Assembly (NCBI GenBank): GCA_018697195.1
Contig: CM031879.1
Location: 38,117,408-38,181,407 of the forward strand
Direction: 5' to 3'
Source of the DNA: Certhia americana
Lineage: Eukaryota; Chordata; Aves; Passeriformes; Certhiidae
DNA: 64,000 nucleotides
Below, piece after piece: positions 1 through 12,738 of the stretch. The notes below the pieces were generated by a model. The model had not been told where the DNA came from. It saw only the letters and a program-made list of their open reading frames with translations, and made no database searches. Every line of letters begins with the position of its first letter. Position 1 is the stretch's first letter. The position numbers and the translations under genes are program-made.

Positions 1-582
1 TAGTACTTTAATCTGAAGCTTGTTTCCTGAATTTGCTTACAAAATTATTATGGAAAATGTTATCAAAAATCTTTTTGAAATCAAAATATATGAGTGCCAG
101 TTGTTTTTCTCTGAGTGCCATGAGTTCCATGAATCCTTTTACCCTCCTTACAAGTGAAGTAGATGGACTTGTGATTTATTCTTGATGATTTGTGTTGATT
201 ATTACTCATTTGCTTATCGTTCAGTGGTTTTAAATTATTTATTTATTCCATTTTTTCAGTGCATTGAATCTGAACTGTCTGCTCTATAATAAAAGATATA
301 TATTGGCTATCTGTCTGACATGCACTCTTTGAGAACTTCTCAGTGACAATGAATAATAGTTTCTGAGGTCACTTCAGTCCCTTCTTGCCTGTCCCAGTAT
401 AAAGTTTATAATACTCACCTGATTTGAAAACTTACATATCTTTTAAATGTTTCCTGGTTTGTTTTCCTATTTTAGACAAAGATTTTACTTCTTTGCAACC
501 AGGTTAGCCACATGCTGTCAGATGATTCTTCTAATAAAAAGTGCAAAAATTTATTAAGCACTTTAACTTTCCTAGTCTTTTG
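1..582. other. AT-rich non-coding DNA
   Basis: No gene, repeat family or RNA signature is recognised here. The sequence is AT-rich with only short homopolymer runs. Confidence 0.6.
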
Positions 583-706
583 TCATAGAGTCATAGAATC
601 ATTGAGGCTGAAAAAGACTTTTAAGAGCAGCAATTCCAACTATTAACTCAGCACTGCAAGTCCATCTCTAAAACAATGTCCCTCAGTGCCACATCTACAA
701 GCCTGT
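583..706 (-). mobile_element. CR1 LINE 3'-end remnant
   Basis: Read on the plus strand it opens with two ATAGA-type tail units (tcatagagtcatagaatc). It then follows the inverted CR1 3' end: a 'cattgaggctgaaaaagac' stretch, an 'aattccaac' block, and 'cagcactgcaagtcca' leading to 'gtccctcagtgccacatct'. The tail lies on the left, so the element runs on the minus strand. Only about 120 bp remain, with substitutions and small indels, so it is an old, severely 5'-truncated copy with no coding potential. CR1 is the main LINE of birds and other sauropsids. The left boundary is clear from the tail units; the right boundary is a fade-out. Confidence 0.85.
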
Positions 707-1684
707 CAGAGCTGTTAACTTTTCTGCTAAATTTGTACTCTCATAGCCATGACAGAACAGCCATACTGCAAAACTCCCAGTACTGCAGAAGTGCATCAGG
801 CTCTTTCAGCTCTGCTCTTCGCAGCAGCTTCCATCAGCAATAATGCTGCAATCCTACTCCCCACTTCTTTGGCATGTTCCTTACATGACCAGCTCAAGTG
901 TTCAGTGTCCAGACTGTGTCAGTAGAGCGCACACATCATGCCTTTCAAAAGCCAGGAGATGTGGTGGTCTGGCTGCCCTAGGAGAACATGCTTTGTGAGG
1001 AGCAGTCATGGTCACAGCTGCAGGACCTGCTCTGCTGCACTGGCCCAGCAAGGGCTGAAAAGGCTTGGCCAGGTTCCTGAATTGACTGGGTATCAAGTTG
1101 AGCCCCAGATTATGGCATTTATGGTCGTGGTGGCAGTGCTAGCAGTCTCCCGTCAGGTGATTGGGAAAAGAAGAGAGGGAACTTGAAGTAGGTCAAAGTA
1201 AATAGGGAAAGCTCTGTTTTAAAAATGGGTAATTTTAGGCACAGAGAAACAATGCATTATTTCCAGAATCTGATAGTAAGTTTTGGAATATCATTCATGT
1301 TACTCTCACACCAGAGTTTAATTCTCAGCTATTTCAATAAATGTTTTGGGCATGGGAGTGAGGAGGGGATAAGGTACATGGAAGGAAAATGAGAATGTTA
1401 TCTCCATTTTACTGTGTAATTCTCGTTTAAGAATGGCTGGAGCTTTCTGAATAATGGATATATCTCAGTATTTCATGTCAGTGGGAAATGCCATGTGAAG
1501 AACAGTCACTGTAAATAAAAGCTGAGGAACTGCTATTGGAAAATTATAAATATTAGCAAAGTGCTAATTTCAAAAATGAAATACGGATTTCATTTTATAG
1601 TGTGACAATATTTAATTTTAAATTTCTCTGGAAAAAGTAACTAGAATAACTCTGGTATCTTTTTTTTTTTTTAATCCCTTGCAG
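707..1684. other. Non-coding; flank upstream of candidate exon
   Basis: A moderately GC-richer patch (about 780-1150) holds short overlapping open frames on both strands, none recognised. The last 26 bases are a T-rich tract ending in ttgcag, which reads as a splice acceptor for the exon at 1685. If that exon is real, this stretch is intron. Confidence 0.45.
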
Positions 1685-1759
1685 CTCCCAGACAGCTGTA
1701 TAATGGATTACTATGAAAAGTACAAGCACAGAATGAATGAGCTTGAAGCATTTAATATG
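1685..1759 (+). CDS. Candidate internal coding exon, gene unidentified
   Basis: This 75 bp block has the anatomy of a vertebrate internal exon. It is preceded by a long T tract (about 1659-1672) and ttgcag, and followed by the donor gtaaaa at 1760. Only one of the three plus-strand frames is open across the block; the other two hit stops (TAA, TGA). That frame is phase 0 at both ends and gives 25 residues, including MDYYEKYKHRMNELEAF, a charged, helix-prone peptide typical of a cytoplasmic protein. The block contains no repeat sequence. I do not recognise the protein family and no neighbouring exon of the same gene is visible, so the host gene could have very large introns. A chance arrangement of splice-like signals around a short open frame is the main alternative. 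The exon call rests on splice sites plus frame, not on homology. Confidence 0.42.
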
Positions 1760-4700
1760 GTAAAAGTTATAGGATTAATACTACTACCTTGAATATGTGT
1801 GCTGGTCTAGAACAAAGCCCTGTTAAGTTTTATGTGGAGGTAGACTGTCTTACACTGTGGTACGCAATCTCAGAAAACAAAGCAGTTCCCCCTTGCATGC
1901 TTTGGAGCGTATCCTGTTCCAGAACTATATTAGGTGCAAGTAAAGTAATAAAGTGAACACATGGAAGATTCTTTTTCAAGAGGGACTATTGCACTGGAAA
2001 ATGGAATGTCAGTCTCCTTTTAAATCTAGACTGGTCTCCATGCAGTTATTTCATAAAAAACTCTTTTTGTTAAAATTCATTATTTCCCTCTTTAAAATTG
2101 TTCTGCTACATTTAATATTGTTTTCTTGTTGGACAATGTCTGAAAACCAACCAAATAACATAGTTCCCTGACTTTATGGCATTCCATGTATTTTTGATCT
2201 TTAATATAATCTTTCTTGAGGATGTCCATCCCATAGGGAAAATTAGCAAGGTGACATTTGTACAACAGAACCCCTAAAAATGATTGACCTTCCTGGGATT
2301 GTTCTGAGGAAATGTAGCCATTTGGAAGTATATTGCCTGTCTTTCCCACAAGGATTATAGCATCTAATCTTTCTTTCAGTTGAAGGTTATTCTGGCTCCT
2401 TGCATAGAAGTTTTGATACTTCTGGATCGTCTTTGCTACCTCAAGGAGCAGGTATTTTTGCATTCCCTTTTATGATACCTAAAGGCTACATCACTGAAAT
2501 GAGGCTATTTCACTCAATTTATTACTGTGCAGACGAAAAGTCTCTGTTGCAGAATTATTATTCTCATCATATTTGCAAAAGTATAAGCATTCATTCCATT
2601 TAGTATAAACATATGCCCAGCAGATGTTTTTATTTTCAACAAAGCAGCAACAGTAAAGTTTATGCTCTTTTAATTGTATGGTAATTCCTAGTAAATAGAT
2701 AGTAAAAAATTAATTAATCAAAGATGCAGCAAATCTCATTTTATACAACATAATGAGATATTTAATAATTAAAAAAAAATTGCAAATGCTAAACAAATAT
2801 TGCGCTGCTAATAGTCAAACCTCCTATTAATGTGCTCTGGAACACATAATTCAAAAAATTCTGAATTAGATCCAAAATGTTTATCACTTTCTTTTACTGT
2901 TTCTTAATTAAGATCAATAATAAGAGAGAGTGCTCTTTTTCTTACTGTATGGGTCAGCTGAGGTACATTTGACTAACATACAGCCTGGATATGTTTTACA
3001 AGTATAGATCTGGGATACAAAAAGCAAATGCTACTACATTTACTCCATGATGACTTACATTATTAGACTGTCTCTTCTAACACTGATTCTGAGCTTTGCC
3101 TGGTTACTTGAAAGCAGTGGTAATAGTTTTTCTGCACCACTACACATTTTTCACACAAATAATGATTTCCAAGGAGGAAATGGTAGCATCATCCAGCTTC
3201 TGCTCTGGGCGATGGTCAAAATAAAATTTTAAAATAAATTTTAAATTCACTCATATGAATAGCTGTGTTTTTCCACTATAAACCTTTCATTTTAACAACT
3301 CATTTTTATCATAAGTGAAAACTCACTTTATTCTCTGTCATGGTGCACTTGGAGCAACTGAATTGTAGTAAATGTATGCCTTTGTTCTAACTGGTATTTT
3401 TACAGAGAGGCAATTTGAAATAGTTCCATGATGATGTATTTTCCCAAATGCCAACCAGTTAAAAATTGCATAGAAATCTGTATGATTTCCAAGATGGGGG
3501 ATCAAACTTGCTGCATATAGCACTAATTCACCTTTCTAAATGTAATATATACATGGATTTAATATTGTAGTGATTGATTCACTAAATATGTTTAGGAAGA
3601 AAAATAAAGGTTATAAAAGCCAAATGCAGCATGATGACCAGATCCAGCCAGCCCGATACATTTGAAAAGTCTGTGGATTAGCTTCAGTAGTAGAATGTGC
3701 AACATAAAACAAGTATGACATGATCCTTAATTTCTTTGCTCTAGTTCAACCAAAAAGCAAGGCTTTATTGTTGAAGCAGGTGGGAAGCTATCACTTGATA
3801 ACACCAGAAATAATTAAATGACTTTAAAATACATCCTGTTATGGGAGTCCTTTTTTCACAACAAACTTTCCCCCAATTTTCTTATTAGATAAGTAGTTTT
3901 CCTACTTTGCATTAGGATAATTCTGTTTATTTTCAATTTTTTATTTCAAAATGTGGACCTATCATGATATTTCAGCTTATAAAACACATTTTTATACACT
4001 TCAATCATATATCATTTTCAGGAAAACATTGCCTGGTCTGGACTTGTGAAGTTATTTGATCCTGTGAAGTCCCCCAGATGCTATGCAGTTATTGCTCTGA
4101 AGAACCAGTCATGTTCCTAAGTGGAAGTAAATTGCAAAGAGGTTGGAAATTCTGAACTGATAGTGCTGTTTCCTCCCTTTTATCCTGTTATTTTTAATTG
4201 ATTCCTCAAGTACAATGTTTGCTTTTCAGATGCAAAAGAAAAGAGTGCAGTTCCTCTTTGAATCTTCTGAAATATATACCTCCTTTATAAATATGACTAC
4301 TTCCATATGTCAGTTATTAATGTTGAACATCTGACTTTATTGTAAATGTTACGGCCCATATTATGTGATTATTATTTAAAGTAATATTTATATTTCTTCT
4401 TTTTAAGGTAATATGGTTGTGTATCCTTTCTCTTGATACTTTTAACCTCAAGATAAGTTCAGTTTTTTCCAGTGGCTGGTATCATCAGTCTCAGACTAGG
4501 CTCACTTTTTTCTCTTCTGGATTCAGATGATGCAGAGTATAAACAGAAAAATGACCTGCACTGTAAACAAGAGGCTCACAGACTAAAGAGGAATCTTTGT
4601 ACTACCTCTTCTTCAGGTCATCAGGACCAGCTCATTTATAGAGCAGCATAGAAGAGCCTAAGTAGGGACCACCTGCAAAGGACAGTTTTATATCAACCCC

Positions 4701-6924
4701 TCTTCCTTTGTGCATTTGCCTGGCATGCACTTGTTTGCCTGTCACTCTGAAAGAGAAATATGTATGCTCTAGTTCAGTGGGAGATTTCCCAGTGCTTAAA
4801 AATCAGCTGCCCTGCTGGGGTTCACTCTGTAATCCTTGGGTCATATTGGAAAGCTATTATCTGGCCCAAATCTGTTGGGTGTAAATACTTTGGGACCCAA
4901 ATGAATTGAAACTTTCTAGGCAGTTTCTTGTTAGCTGTGTGGCATTCATGAGTGGAAAATTTATTTGTTGATGCATTTATCTCAATGGGTTGCCTAATTA
5001 AACTTGGAGATTTTCCATCAAATAAAAAAAAAAGAGAAAAGTTTACTTTATAAGTCTTAGTGCTTTTATTAGAATTTTCCAGCATATGTAAAATATAATT
5101 AACTACTAGTGCACAGAAGAACAGGACAACAAATAAAATACAGCATTAAAGAAGAAGAAAAAGGGAAGAAAGAAGAAAAGAGGAGAATACACATGGAAGG
5201 TGAGAATAAAAAAAAATGTCTTTATATTAATTGTAAAATGACAGTAATTAGACTGAGTCTGAGATGTGAGTAGGAATGGATTTTACTCTGTTGCATTTTG
5301 CAAAATATAAGGAGAGCTTGTGAACATGGCCACTCAAGAAAAGAGAAGTAACGTCTTTTTCTAACAAGTCACATCTTTCTTGATGTATTCACTTGAAAGA
5401 AATATTTTGGGTTTATGTCTGTCTAAACTCACTGCTATCTGTTTTAGAACTCCAGTCCTTATTAATTCCATGATTCCAGTATGAGTTTCTGATTTTTGTT
5501 TGGTCTGAGTATATTCAATCCTTAGAGCTGCTGAAAGTCTTTAGTGCCCAAGAAAATTAACAGAAGTTGCAAATCTTAGTAGAGCTAAGAGAAAAATGAG
5601 CCTTCCATATATGCCACCTTTTGTTATGCAGGGAGTACTGAGGAAACTAACAAGCTGCTGTATTTTTTTTCCCAGGAGAGGAATCAAAAGAAAGAAAATC
5701 CTTTCCTAACCTCTAAGCATCTGGAAGGAAAAAAACCCAATAATATCTGATATAAAAAGGCAATCTAAAGTACATGATATTAAAAAGAAAAAAAGGTGAA
5801 CAAAAATCCTAGAAAAATAGGTTATATTATATTATGTTCTGCTAAGACATGATGACTAATTGTTACTGAAGTGTTACAGCATTTTCATCCCTATCTCATA
5901 TGATGTTGAAAAAATGTACTTGGGGAAGAAATTGCATTTTTTTCTGTTATGAATCAGTTCTCCTATTTTTTCAGACCAGATTCTAAAAACTGGGCATATA
6001 TGACTTTTAAACAAAGAAAGCACAGTTTCCCACTGAAAACAAGGGCTTAAAAGTACCTTTTTATGGTCCAAAAATATTCACTTGAGGAAGCCCCGTCTGG
6101 TTAAATTTGAACACAGTAGAAATTGCAAAGGGTATTCAGACTAGTGTTAATTTTATGTGATGTGTGTGTAGTGCTAGATAAATTCAAAGTTAAATTTCTA
6201 TTACTTACTTAAGAGAACATTTGCAACAGTTTAGAAAAACAAGCACATCTCTAGGATTAGCACAAGTGCTTGTCTACTGTTTTAAAAAGGTCTGAATAAA
6301 TTTGCATTCCCTCCCCCAGCAACTTCTCAGACTCTTTCAGTACTTTTCATGCACTTTGTAGTCTATGCAGGCAAAAACAGAGGCAATGTGCTTCTTAGAA
6401 TAATAACTATCAAGAGGCTTATATGATGAGTTTGGATACATGCAAAGTCAGTTGCTGTCTGCTCTTGAAGCTGTTTCAAAGCTTTGGGTGCCTGAATACC
6501 TATGAGTTACTGTTTACACGATGGAAAAATCCCTGACAGTCATCAAGATGAATAAAGCCACCTTTCTTCATGGTTATTGCCAGAAGTTCTCCCATAAAGT
6601 AAACTGTATCCTAAATATGATGAAGTATTTTGATAAGAAAGAATCTCCATTTTCTTTCAGTGTGACAGACCATTATCTATCTTGCTGAGCTCTCTGAGGA
6701 ACAGAGGATTTACCTGCTTTCCATCAGGTGTTTGTCTGATTCTGTTTGTGGCACAGCTATGCATTCTCTAACAGATTCAGAGTGTTTTATTTATCTTTCT
6801 TAGGGTTGAAACCTGTTCTTAGATGGAGGAATAAGAGTATATGCAGGGTATGTGTGCAACATTAATATTCAAGAGATCAATGTAGCCCTAAAATCTTCAA
6901 GACTGCTTTTTGTGACAAACTTTA
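1760..6924. other. AT-rich non-coding DNA (possible intron)
   Basis: No repeat family longer than low-complexity tracts is recognised. The minus strand carries a 123-codon open frame at 2092-2463 that resembles no family I know and is within the range expected by chance in AT-rich DNA. If the exon at 1685 is real, this is the downstream intron. Confidence 0.5.
5148..5187. repeat. GA-rich purine tract
   Basis: About 40 bases are almost entirely A and G, made of imperfect GAA and GGGAAGAAA units. This is low-complexity polypurine sequence with no evident function. Confidence 0.8.
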
Positions 6925-7310
6925 ATTCTGCAGGTCAAGTGGGATTCCTCAGAGGTTGGTATTGGGCCTGGTGCTGTTCAACATCCTTGTTGGAGACATG
7001 GGCAGTGGGATCAAGTGCATCTGGTTTGCAGATGACAGCAAGCTGTGTGGTGTGGTCAATATGCTGGAGGGAAGGGATGCCATCCAGAGGGATCTTGACA
7101 GGCTTGAGAGATGGGCCTGTAAGAACCTCGTGAAGTTCAGGAAGGCCAAATAGAAGATCTGTTCCTGGTTTGGGGCAATCCCAAGCACAAATACATGCAG
7201 GGCAGAGAATGGATTGAGATGAGCCCTGGGAGAAGGACAGGGGGGAATGGTCTCAAGCTGAAGGAGGGTAGGTTTAGATTAGATGTTAGGAAAAAATGGT
7301 GAGGCACTGG
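6925..7310 (+). mobile_element. CR1 LINE, 5' portion of a split copy
   Basis: This segment covers the palm region of the CR1 ORF2 reverse transcriptase and continues into the 3' part of the element (the 'aagctgaaggagggtaggtttagattagatgttagg' type block, 7256 onwards). It stops abruptly at 'gaggcactgg', in the middle of a well-known CR1 stretch. The missing continuation reappears at 7839. The copy is 5'-truncated near 6925, as most CR1 copies are, and has internal deletions. Together with 7839-8022 it makes one element interrupted by a younger insertion. Confidence 0.9.
6935..7153 (+). pseudogene. CR1 ORF2 reverse transcriptase fragment
   Basis: About 72 codons are open from 6935 to the TAG at 7151-7153. 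The frame begins with an S-S-G-I-P-Q block and V-L-F-N-I, the segment just before the catalytic loop of CR1-type reverse transcriptases. It continues to F-A-D-D at 7025-7036, the metal-binding motif, and then L-E-G-R-D-A-I-Q-R-D-L-D-R-L-E-R-W-A, a stretch characteristic of CR1. The full ORF2 product is an endonuclease plus reverse transcriptase used for target-primed retrotransposition. Here only the palm/thumb boundary remains and a stop follows, so it is inactive. Confidence 0.88.
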
Positions 7311-7838
7311 GTCACAAAATCAAGGTACAGGAAGTCCTCAAAACCTAGTGCCTACAAGGAAAGACTTGGAGGCAAGTACAGGATTGGATTTGAGACCCTG
7401 GAAAAGGCTACCACACTTAGAGAGTAGAGGCAAAAATGTTGATTTGTAGTTTAAGCAGAAACATGTTAAGCTAGATAGTGGAGAGTTTAAAGTTTAAGAT
7501 ACAGAAGTAGTTATAAAAATAATAATAAGTTTTAAGGTGTAGTACTGTAAGTTTGTATGTTGTTATATAACTGGTTAAGAAAATCCACACTGTGGCAAAA
7601 TGTGTAAAACAAAATAATTAACTATTGGGTTAAAGACATAAATAATCTTTGTGGCAATATTTTATTGGCTAATAAATCTTTAAAAGGCTTTGTAGCTAGA
7701 GGTCTTGGGACCTTTTAACTTATGCAGTGAAGCTGTGAAGACAATCTCACTCCTTCCCTGAGACTGTACAAGAAAAAAAGCAATAAATTATGCTTTAACA
7801 TGTCTATCACTGGTCCCGTCTCTTGCATAATCCCGATT
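7311..7838 (+). mobile_element. LTR-like insertion inside CR1
   Basis: About 528 bp of non-CR1 sequence interrupts a CR1 copy. The bases gcactgg occur on both sides (7304-7310 and 7839-7845), whereas an intact CR1 has one copy, so this looks like a target-site duplication of up to 7 bp. The right half has LTR-type promoter and processing signals on the plus strand: a TATA-like tttaaaagg near 7678, AATAAA at 7782-7787, and then about 50 bp that would be the R end and U5. No gag, pol or env is present, which fits a solo LTR. Clear TG...CA termini are not visible at the points set by the repeat, so the exact ends are uncertain. The first ~130 bp (7311-7440) are less LTR-like. Confidence 0.55.
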
Positions 7839-8022
7839 GCACTGGAACAGGTTGGCAGAGAGGTTATGGACTCCTCATCCCAGGGAGTGTTCAAATCCAA
7901 GTTGGACAGGGCTCTAAGACCTGGTCTAGTAGAGTGTGTCCCTGCCCATGGCAGGGGGGTTGGAACTGGATGATCTTCAAGGTCCCTTCCAACCCACACC
8001 ATTCTATGATTTTATGATTCTA
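7839..8022 (+). mobile_element. CR1 LINE, 3' portion of the split copy
   Basis: The CR1 3' end resumes at gcactggaacaggttgg and runs through 'ccctgcccatggcagggggg', 'ttggaactggatgatcttc' and 'ggtcccttccaaccca' into the octamer tail attctatgattttatgattc. Orientation is plus, collinear with 6925-7310. The tail has two to three imperfect octamer units. Confidence 0.95.
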
Positions 8023-9597
8023 GGTCTGATTCCCAACTTGTAATATCACGCCAGAGAAAATTTTGTGCTGTTTCAGTTTCTGGGATTTTAGTTTCAAGGG
8101 TTTTTTTCTGATTAAATATTAGGCATATTTTATGGTAAATTATCTTCTTCATTGACATTATTCATTACTGTTAATGTGCTTAATATCTGCTCAGAAGGGG
8201 AAGCATGCTACATGTATTTGGCTTTGTGACAGCAATATGTCTTTTAAATGACTGTTGTTGTCAAATTACAGGCTTATATTTACTTTTTCTCCTAAAATCT
8301 ATCCTGAGTGTGTCATTACATTGTCAGATATCACTGGTACTAAGGGCAAGTGGTGAAATAGGACCAGCACCAAGAAGGTCCTACCTGCTTAAGTGTGAAC
8401 TAGCCAACTTAGTGTGGCGCTTCAGACTTTCCTTTTCCCGGGGAAGTAAGTGAATACCAGTCATTGTTAGCATCTTGAAATCTCTATATCCCGTGCATCC
8501 TTTCATTCTCACTGATACCTGTTCTCCTTCTTCCTGATGTATAGTCTAGTGAAGTGAAAAGAGAAGAATTCATGCTAGGCTGTGGGTCATGAAGAATTTT
8601 CAGTATTCCTAGGCAAATCAGAACTGAGGTATAGTCCAGACACTTAAACCAGCCGCTTAACCCTTAGAACTGTGACTTTAGCTCCCTCAGTTTCTGAACT
8701 CCATTCAAATTTTGAGTTCCAAAATCCTGCAAGATGGGAGCATAGCCTAATTCTCTGGGAAACCAGCTGCAGTTCTCTCCCTACTTGAAATAACCACCTC
8801 AGATTGGTGGGTCTGTATTCTGTATCCCCAGGCAACTGCTGAATAAGTTGGTTTTGAATTTGTTTATCCTTACTTGTTATCTCTGTCAATGTTGTATTTC
8901 AGTGTACTTTGAGATAGAGTAAAATCCTTCTGAGATTTAGGATGCTTCAGAGAAGCTACACTGCAGTTATACTTCTTGTTGCTTTCTCCCTTAAATTAAT
9001 TCCTGATGATCAGAAAGATTAGTAAGCACCAGACATCCTGACAGGCATAGGCTATTAAAAATTACCGTGCACAATATCTTCTTTTCATGTCTTTCTCAAT
9101 TCAAGAGCTCTAAAGCATTTTCTTCACAGGAATTCCAGAGCACATTATCATTAAACTCAGACATCTAAGGAAACCCACCAACATAATGAAGATTGCCCTC
9201 AAAATGTTAAAACATGCTGTTATACACCAATCTTCCCAGTATAAACCTACATTTTCTTCAAGGCTGTCTGCAATGTCTGTATCAAACTGGAAACAAATAG
9301 ACACTTGTCTCACATTCGCAGTGATGCTGTTCATGAAATCAGCAAGAGAATGACATTCTGCTCTCTGCTTTATGCTAAAAGGCAACAGAAACATTAGAAT
9401 TGGTATGCCAAACATTCAAAGATTTCTCCTGATACCATTATTGAAATCCTCTGAATAGATTTTTTCAATCAGTTCAGTCTTACTTCAGTCACTACTGACT
9501 ATCATCAACAGGTGTACAATGTCCTGTGGTTTATGTTCCACAGGTGGACCTTTCTCACAATACACTTGTCCAAACAGTAAATTGCTTCAGCTAATTA

Positions 9598-9620
9598 CTA
9601 GGAGTGGTAGCTACTCCTAG
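9598..9620. repeat. Small perfect inverted repeat
   Basis: Arms ctaggagt and actcctag (8 bp, perfect) flank a 7-base spacer, ggtagct. It could fold as a short hairpin. The size is within chance expectation. Confidence 0.6.
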
Positions 9621-12600
9621 GTTTATTTATGGATTTTATAGTAAATTTAAGTTGCTTTATCCAAGTAGAATCCTGGTATATACCATAATTTTCTCAGAAA
9701 TGTGCATTTGAAGTGCACCAGAAAATAGTTTCTAGATTACCAATTAAATGTAAAAGAAATTGAAATTGTGCTCTGTAAGTGTGTTCTTGTGTAGGAAAGC
9801 ACAGTATGTCAGGTTACATCATGAGGTGCACTGTTGGCCAGAATTTGATAATTCACAAATACAAAACACATAAACAAAATTACATGGAGAAAATATTTCA
9901 GAGATTTGCAGTTACGATAAAGTGTATTGCTGTTCTTTATAAACTGTAAGAAGAAATGTAATGATGTTATTTAATTGGAATACAGGAAAACTGGAGCTTT
10001 CAGTAAGTAAACAGGAGAATCACATTTTAAACTTGCCTTACAATTTAGGAACTAGTTGCAAAAGTCACAGTTTTTGGGGGGCAGCCATCTGATATACTGT
10101 TCACCACAGGAAATCAAGCTGTTTTCTACGCAACATTTATTTTGTACCTGTTCTATAATCCAAGTCTATGCTTTTTTTTGTTGGGTTTTTTTGTGTAATA
10201 GTTGATTATTAAATTGTCTCTTTTCACTGTTTTGTAATTACAGTCACAGTGGTTATGTGCAATAAGCAAGGACTTTTTATTTCTTCTTGTAGCTAACACA
10301 TGCCAACAAGATACAATTATTTAATATCTTTGTTTAATATTAACAAAGACTGTCCAAAAGTAAAATATCACTTCTGAATTTAGCTACAGTTTATCTGTGG
10401 ATTAAAAAATTCTGCATGTGAAACCTGCATTACAAAATTACAAAATTCTCAGATTTATATGTCTCTTTCTTTTTGCATCTTGATAAGTATGAATGTAGAT
10501 AATCTTACTGATGTAGATAAAGATGTTGTCAGGGTAGCTGGTATTTGGTTTCACATGGAATTTATCAGGAAAATCAAGATGCACTAAATCTACTGAGCCA
10601 ACAAATCAGATTGTTAGACTGAAGCTGAGATGGCCTTAACACGCTGTCAACTCTTTCATGACTCACTGATGAAAAGAGCAAAGCTGTCTGCTTACTGAAT
10701 AACTCAGTAGTGTCTGGCACTGAAGGAGAAAATTCCAAAGCAGAAAGGAGTAGTGATCACCTCTCTCAATTATACAAACCTTCAGAAACAATAATTAAAA
10801 TGTACAGTTGTAAATCTCTGTTGTTTATTACACCTCCTATTATTAGAATAATGAAAAAAGACTGACAGCAGAAGTAACCATGCTGTTTCTCAAGTGTAAA
10901 TCTTAAATTCACTTGTTAGTCTTAGAAAGACTAAAGTCATCAAGAGGACACACAGATGTTAAAAGCAGCAAAAAGAGCTGTACATTGCTTGAATAAATGT
11001 GCAATTTGCTAAGCTTTTTATACTCTGAGGCATGGACATCAATTCAAAGAACACAACTCACAAAATACTCAATGAGCAGCATATAAAGCAAGTTTTATCA
11101 ATTCTAAGCTCTCCAGAGTTTATTGACAGACTAATACGAAATTGCTTTCATTTCACAGAAATTTTAGTTTTAATTTGAGAATATGAATAATGGTAGAGAG
11201 TCACATAATAAAAATTCATATAATTAAGATTACACCTAGACAAATTCTTGGTTTCAGTGAAAGATATCTGTCCAACAATGCAGTGAAGACCTGCATTGTC
11301 TTTGAGTCACTGGCTGATTTCTGTTGATTTCCATGGGAGCAGGCTTGGATACAAAAGTATCTGCTGAAGACAAACAGTGTGGATGATCAAATACCTTTTG
11401 TACAAGGACAGTTCCAGATTTACATTTCTGAAGGTGAAGAGATCGTAAAGTAAAGGAAGTATGCTTCCTTTATTCATCCATACTGAACAGTATAGAAATG
11501 GTTGTGAATGCTTGTTCTTCAATGGAATCTTCCTGACATATAGGAAGAGAAGGTTTAAATGGCTTTTTGTTCTTTTTTTTTTTATTTCAGATAATATGTT
11601 TGAATGCATCAAAACTCTCAGGGATTTTCTCTTCTCCACTCACTACTCCTTAACAATGAGAGCACTGACTACATACAGTAACACAGTTAAATGGCACTTT
11701 TTTGTTCTTAAGAACAACTGAAGTGTCACAGCCTGTACTTTGACTGAATCCAATGGTATAATTCTCATGAACACCATTATAACTGATTCTATGAATAAGG
11801 AAAGTAAGATTTAGCCTTAATTCTTAAAAAAAGCAACACTTGTCACAGTACTTTAACAGAATATTTTCACAGCAAGATTTCACTTTGTATTCACTTTTCA
11901 TTTTCCCCTGTATTTCCCTTCATGTCTTTCTTCTATGCAGAAATTTTATAAAATATTGTAGAACAAAAAATTGAATTTATCTGAGTGGTATGTTTCACCA
12001 GTTCACCACCTCTACCAGCAATTTGTAGGCAGCACGTTCTTTATTCATGAACTTTGTGTTAAAAAAAGGAATGTTAATTAATAACTCTTTCTGCACAGTC
12101 CATGAATTCAATAGAACCTATAAATGTGAATTGTCAGACAAAATTTTGATTGATTTTTATAATTCATTTTGGATGTATTTTAAGAATGGATTTCTATAGA
12201 AAATATTTTTAAAGTTTATTTGATGAATGTATTTTACAGCAGGACTTGAAAGTTATGTAGCTGGAGGTAGCATCTCAGTGGAGAATTAAAATAATATTTC
12301 AGGTTGTCTATGGGGATAATTTAATAAAAGTCCTGGTTTTTATGATTTAGCAACAACAGAAGTTAATAAAGTATAAAAGGTATCACAATTATTCATTCAC
12401 TTCTAGTTTATTGAAATATTACAGCCTCATATGTTGCTAATTTACTTGTCTTTGGCAAAGCGCACCTAAGATTTTGGAAGAGCATATCTGGTAACATTCA
12501 TGTTTTTACGCATTAGTGTTTTACAGTCCTGTTGAATAAAATAGAAGTGTATGATGTGGTAAGCCATGTCGTGTTTCTCCATCAAAAAAAGCTGCTAAAG

Positions 12601-12716
12601 CAAATCTGAATACTTGTAAGAGAAGATTACAGTTCACAGTAAGGATTTCGTTTCTTTATCAGTTTGTTATCAGAAGTTAATTTCAGCTTAGTTCACTGCT
12701 TTTTAGTCAATTAAAG

Positions 12717-12738
12717 TTTGAGACCAGTTTGAGACCAG
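12717..12738. repeat. 11 bp tandem doublet
   Basis: The unit gtttgagacca occurs twice head to tail with no mismatch. It is probably replication slippage. Confidence 0.8.

Noticed and set aside
2092..2463. 123-codon minus-strand open frame
   Set aside because: No family was recognised, a stop lies immediately upstream, and a frame of this length is expected a few times by chance in 64 kb of AT-rich DNA.
7715..8002. 95-codon minus-strand frame
   Set aside because: It is antisense to the CR1 3' end and LTR-like insertion.
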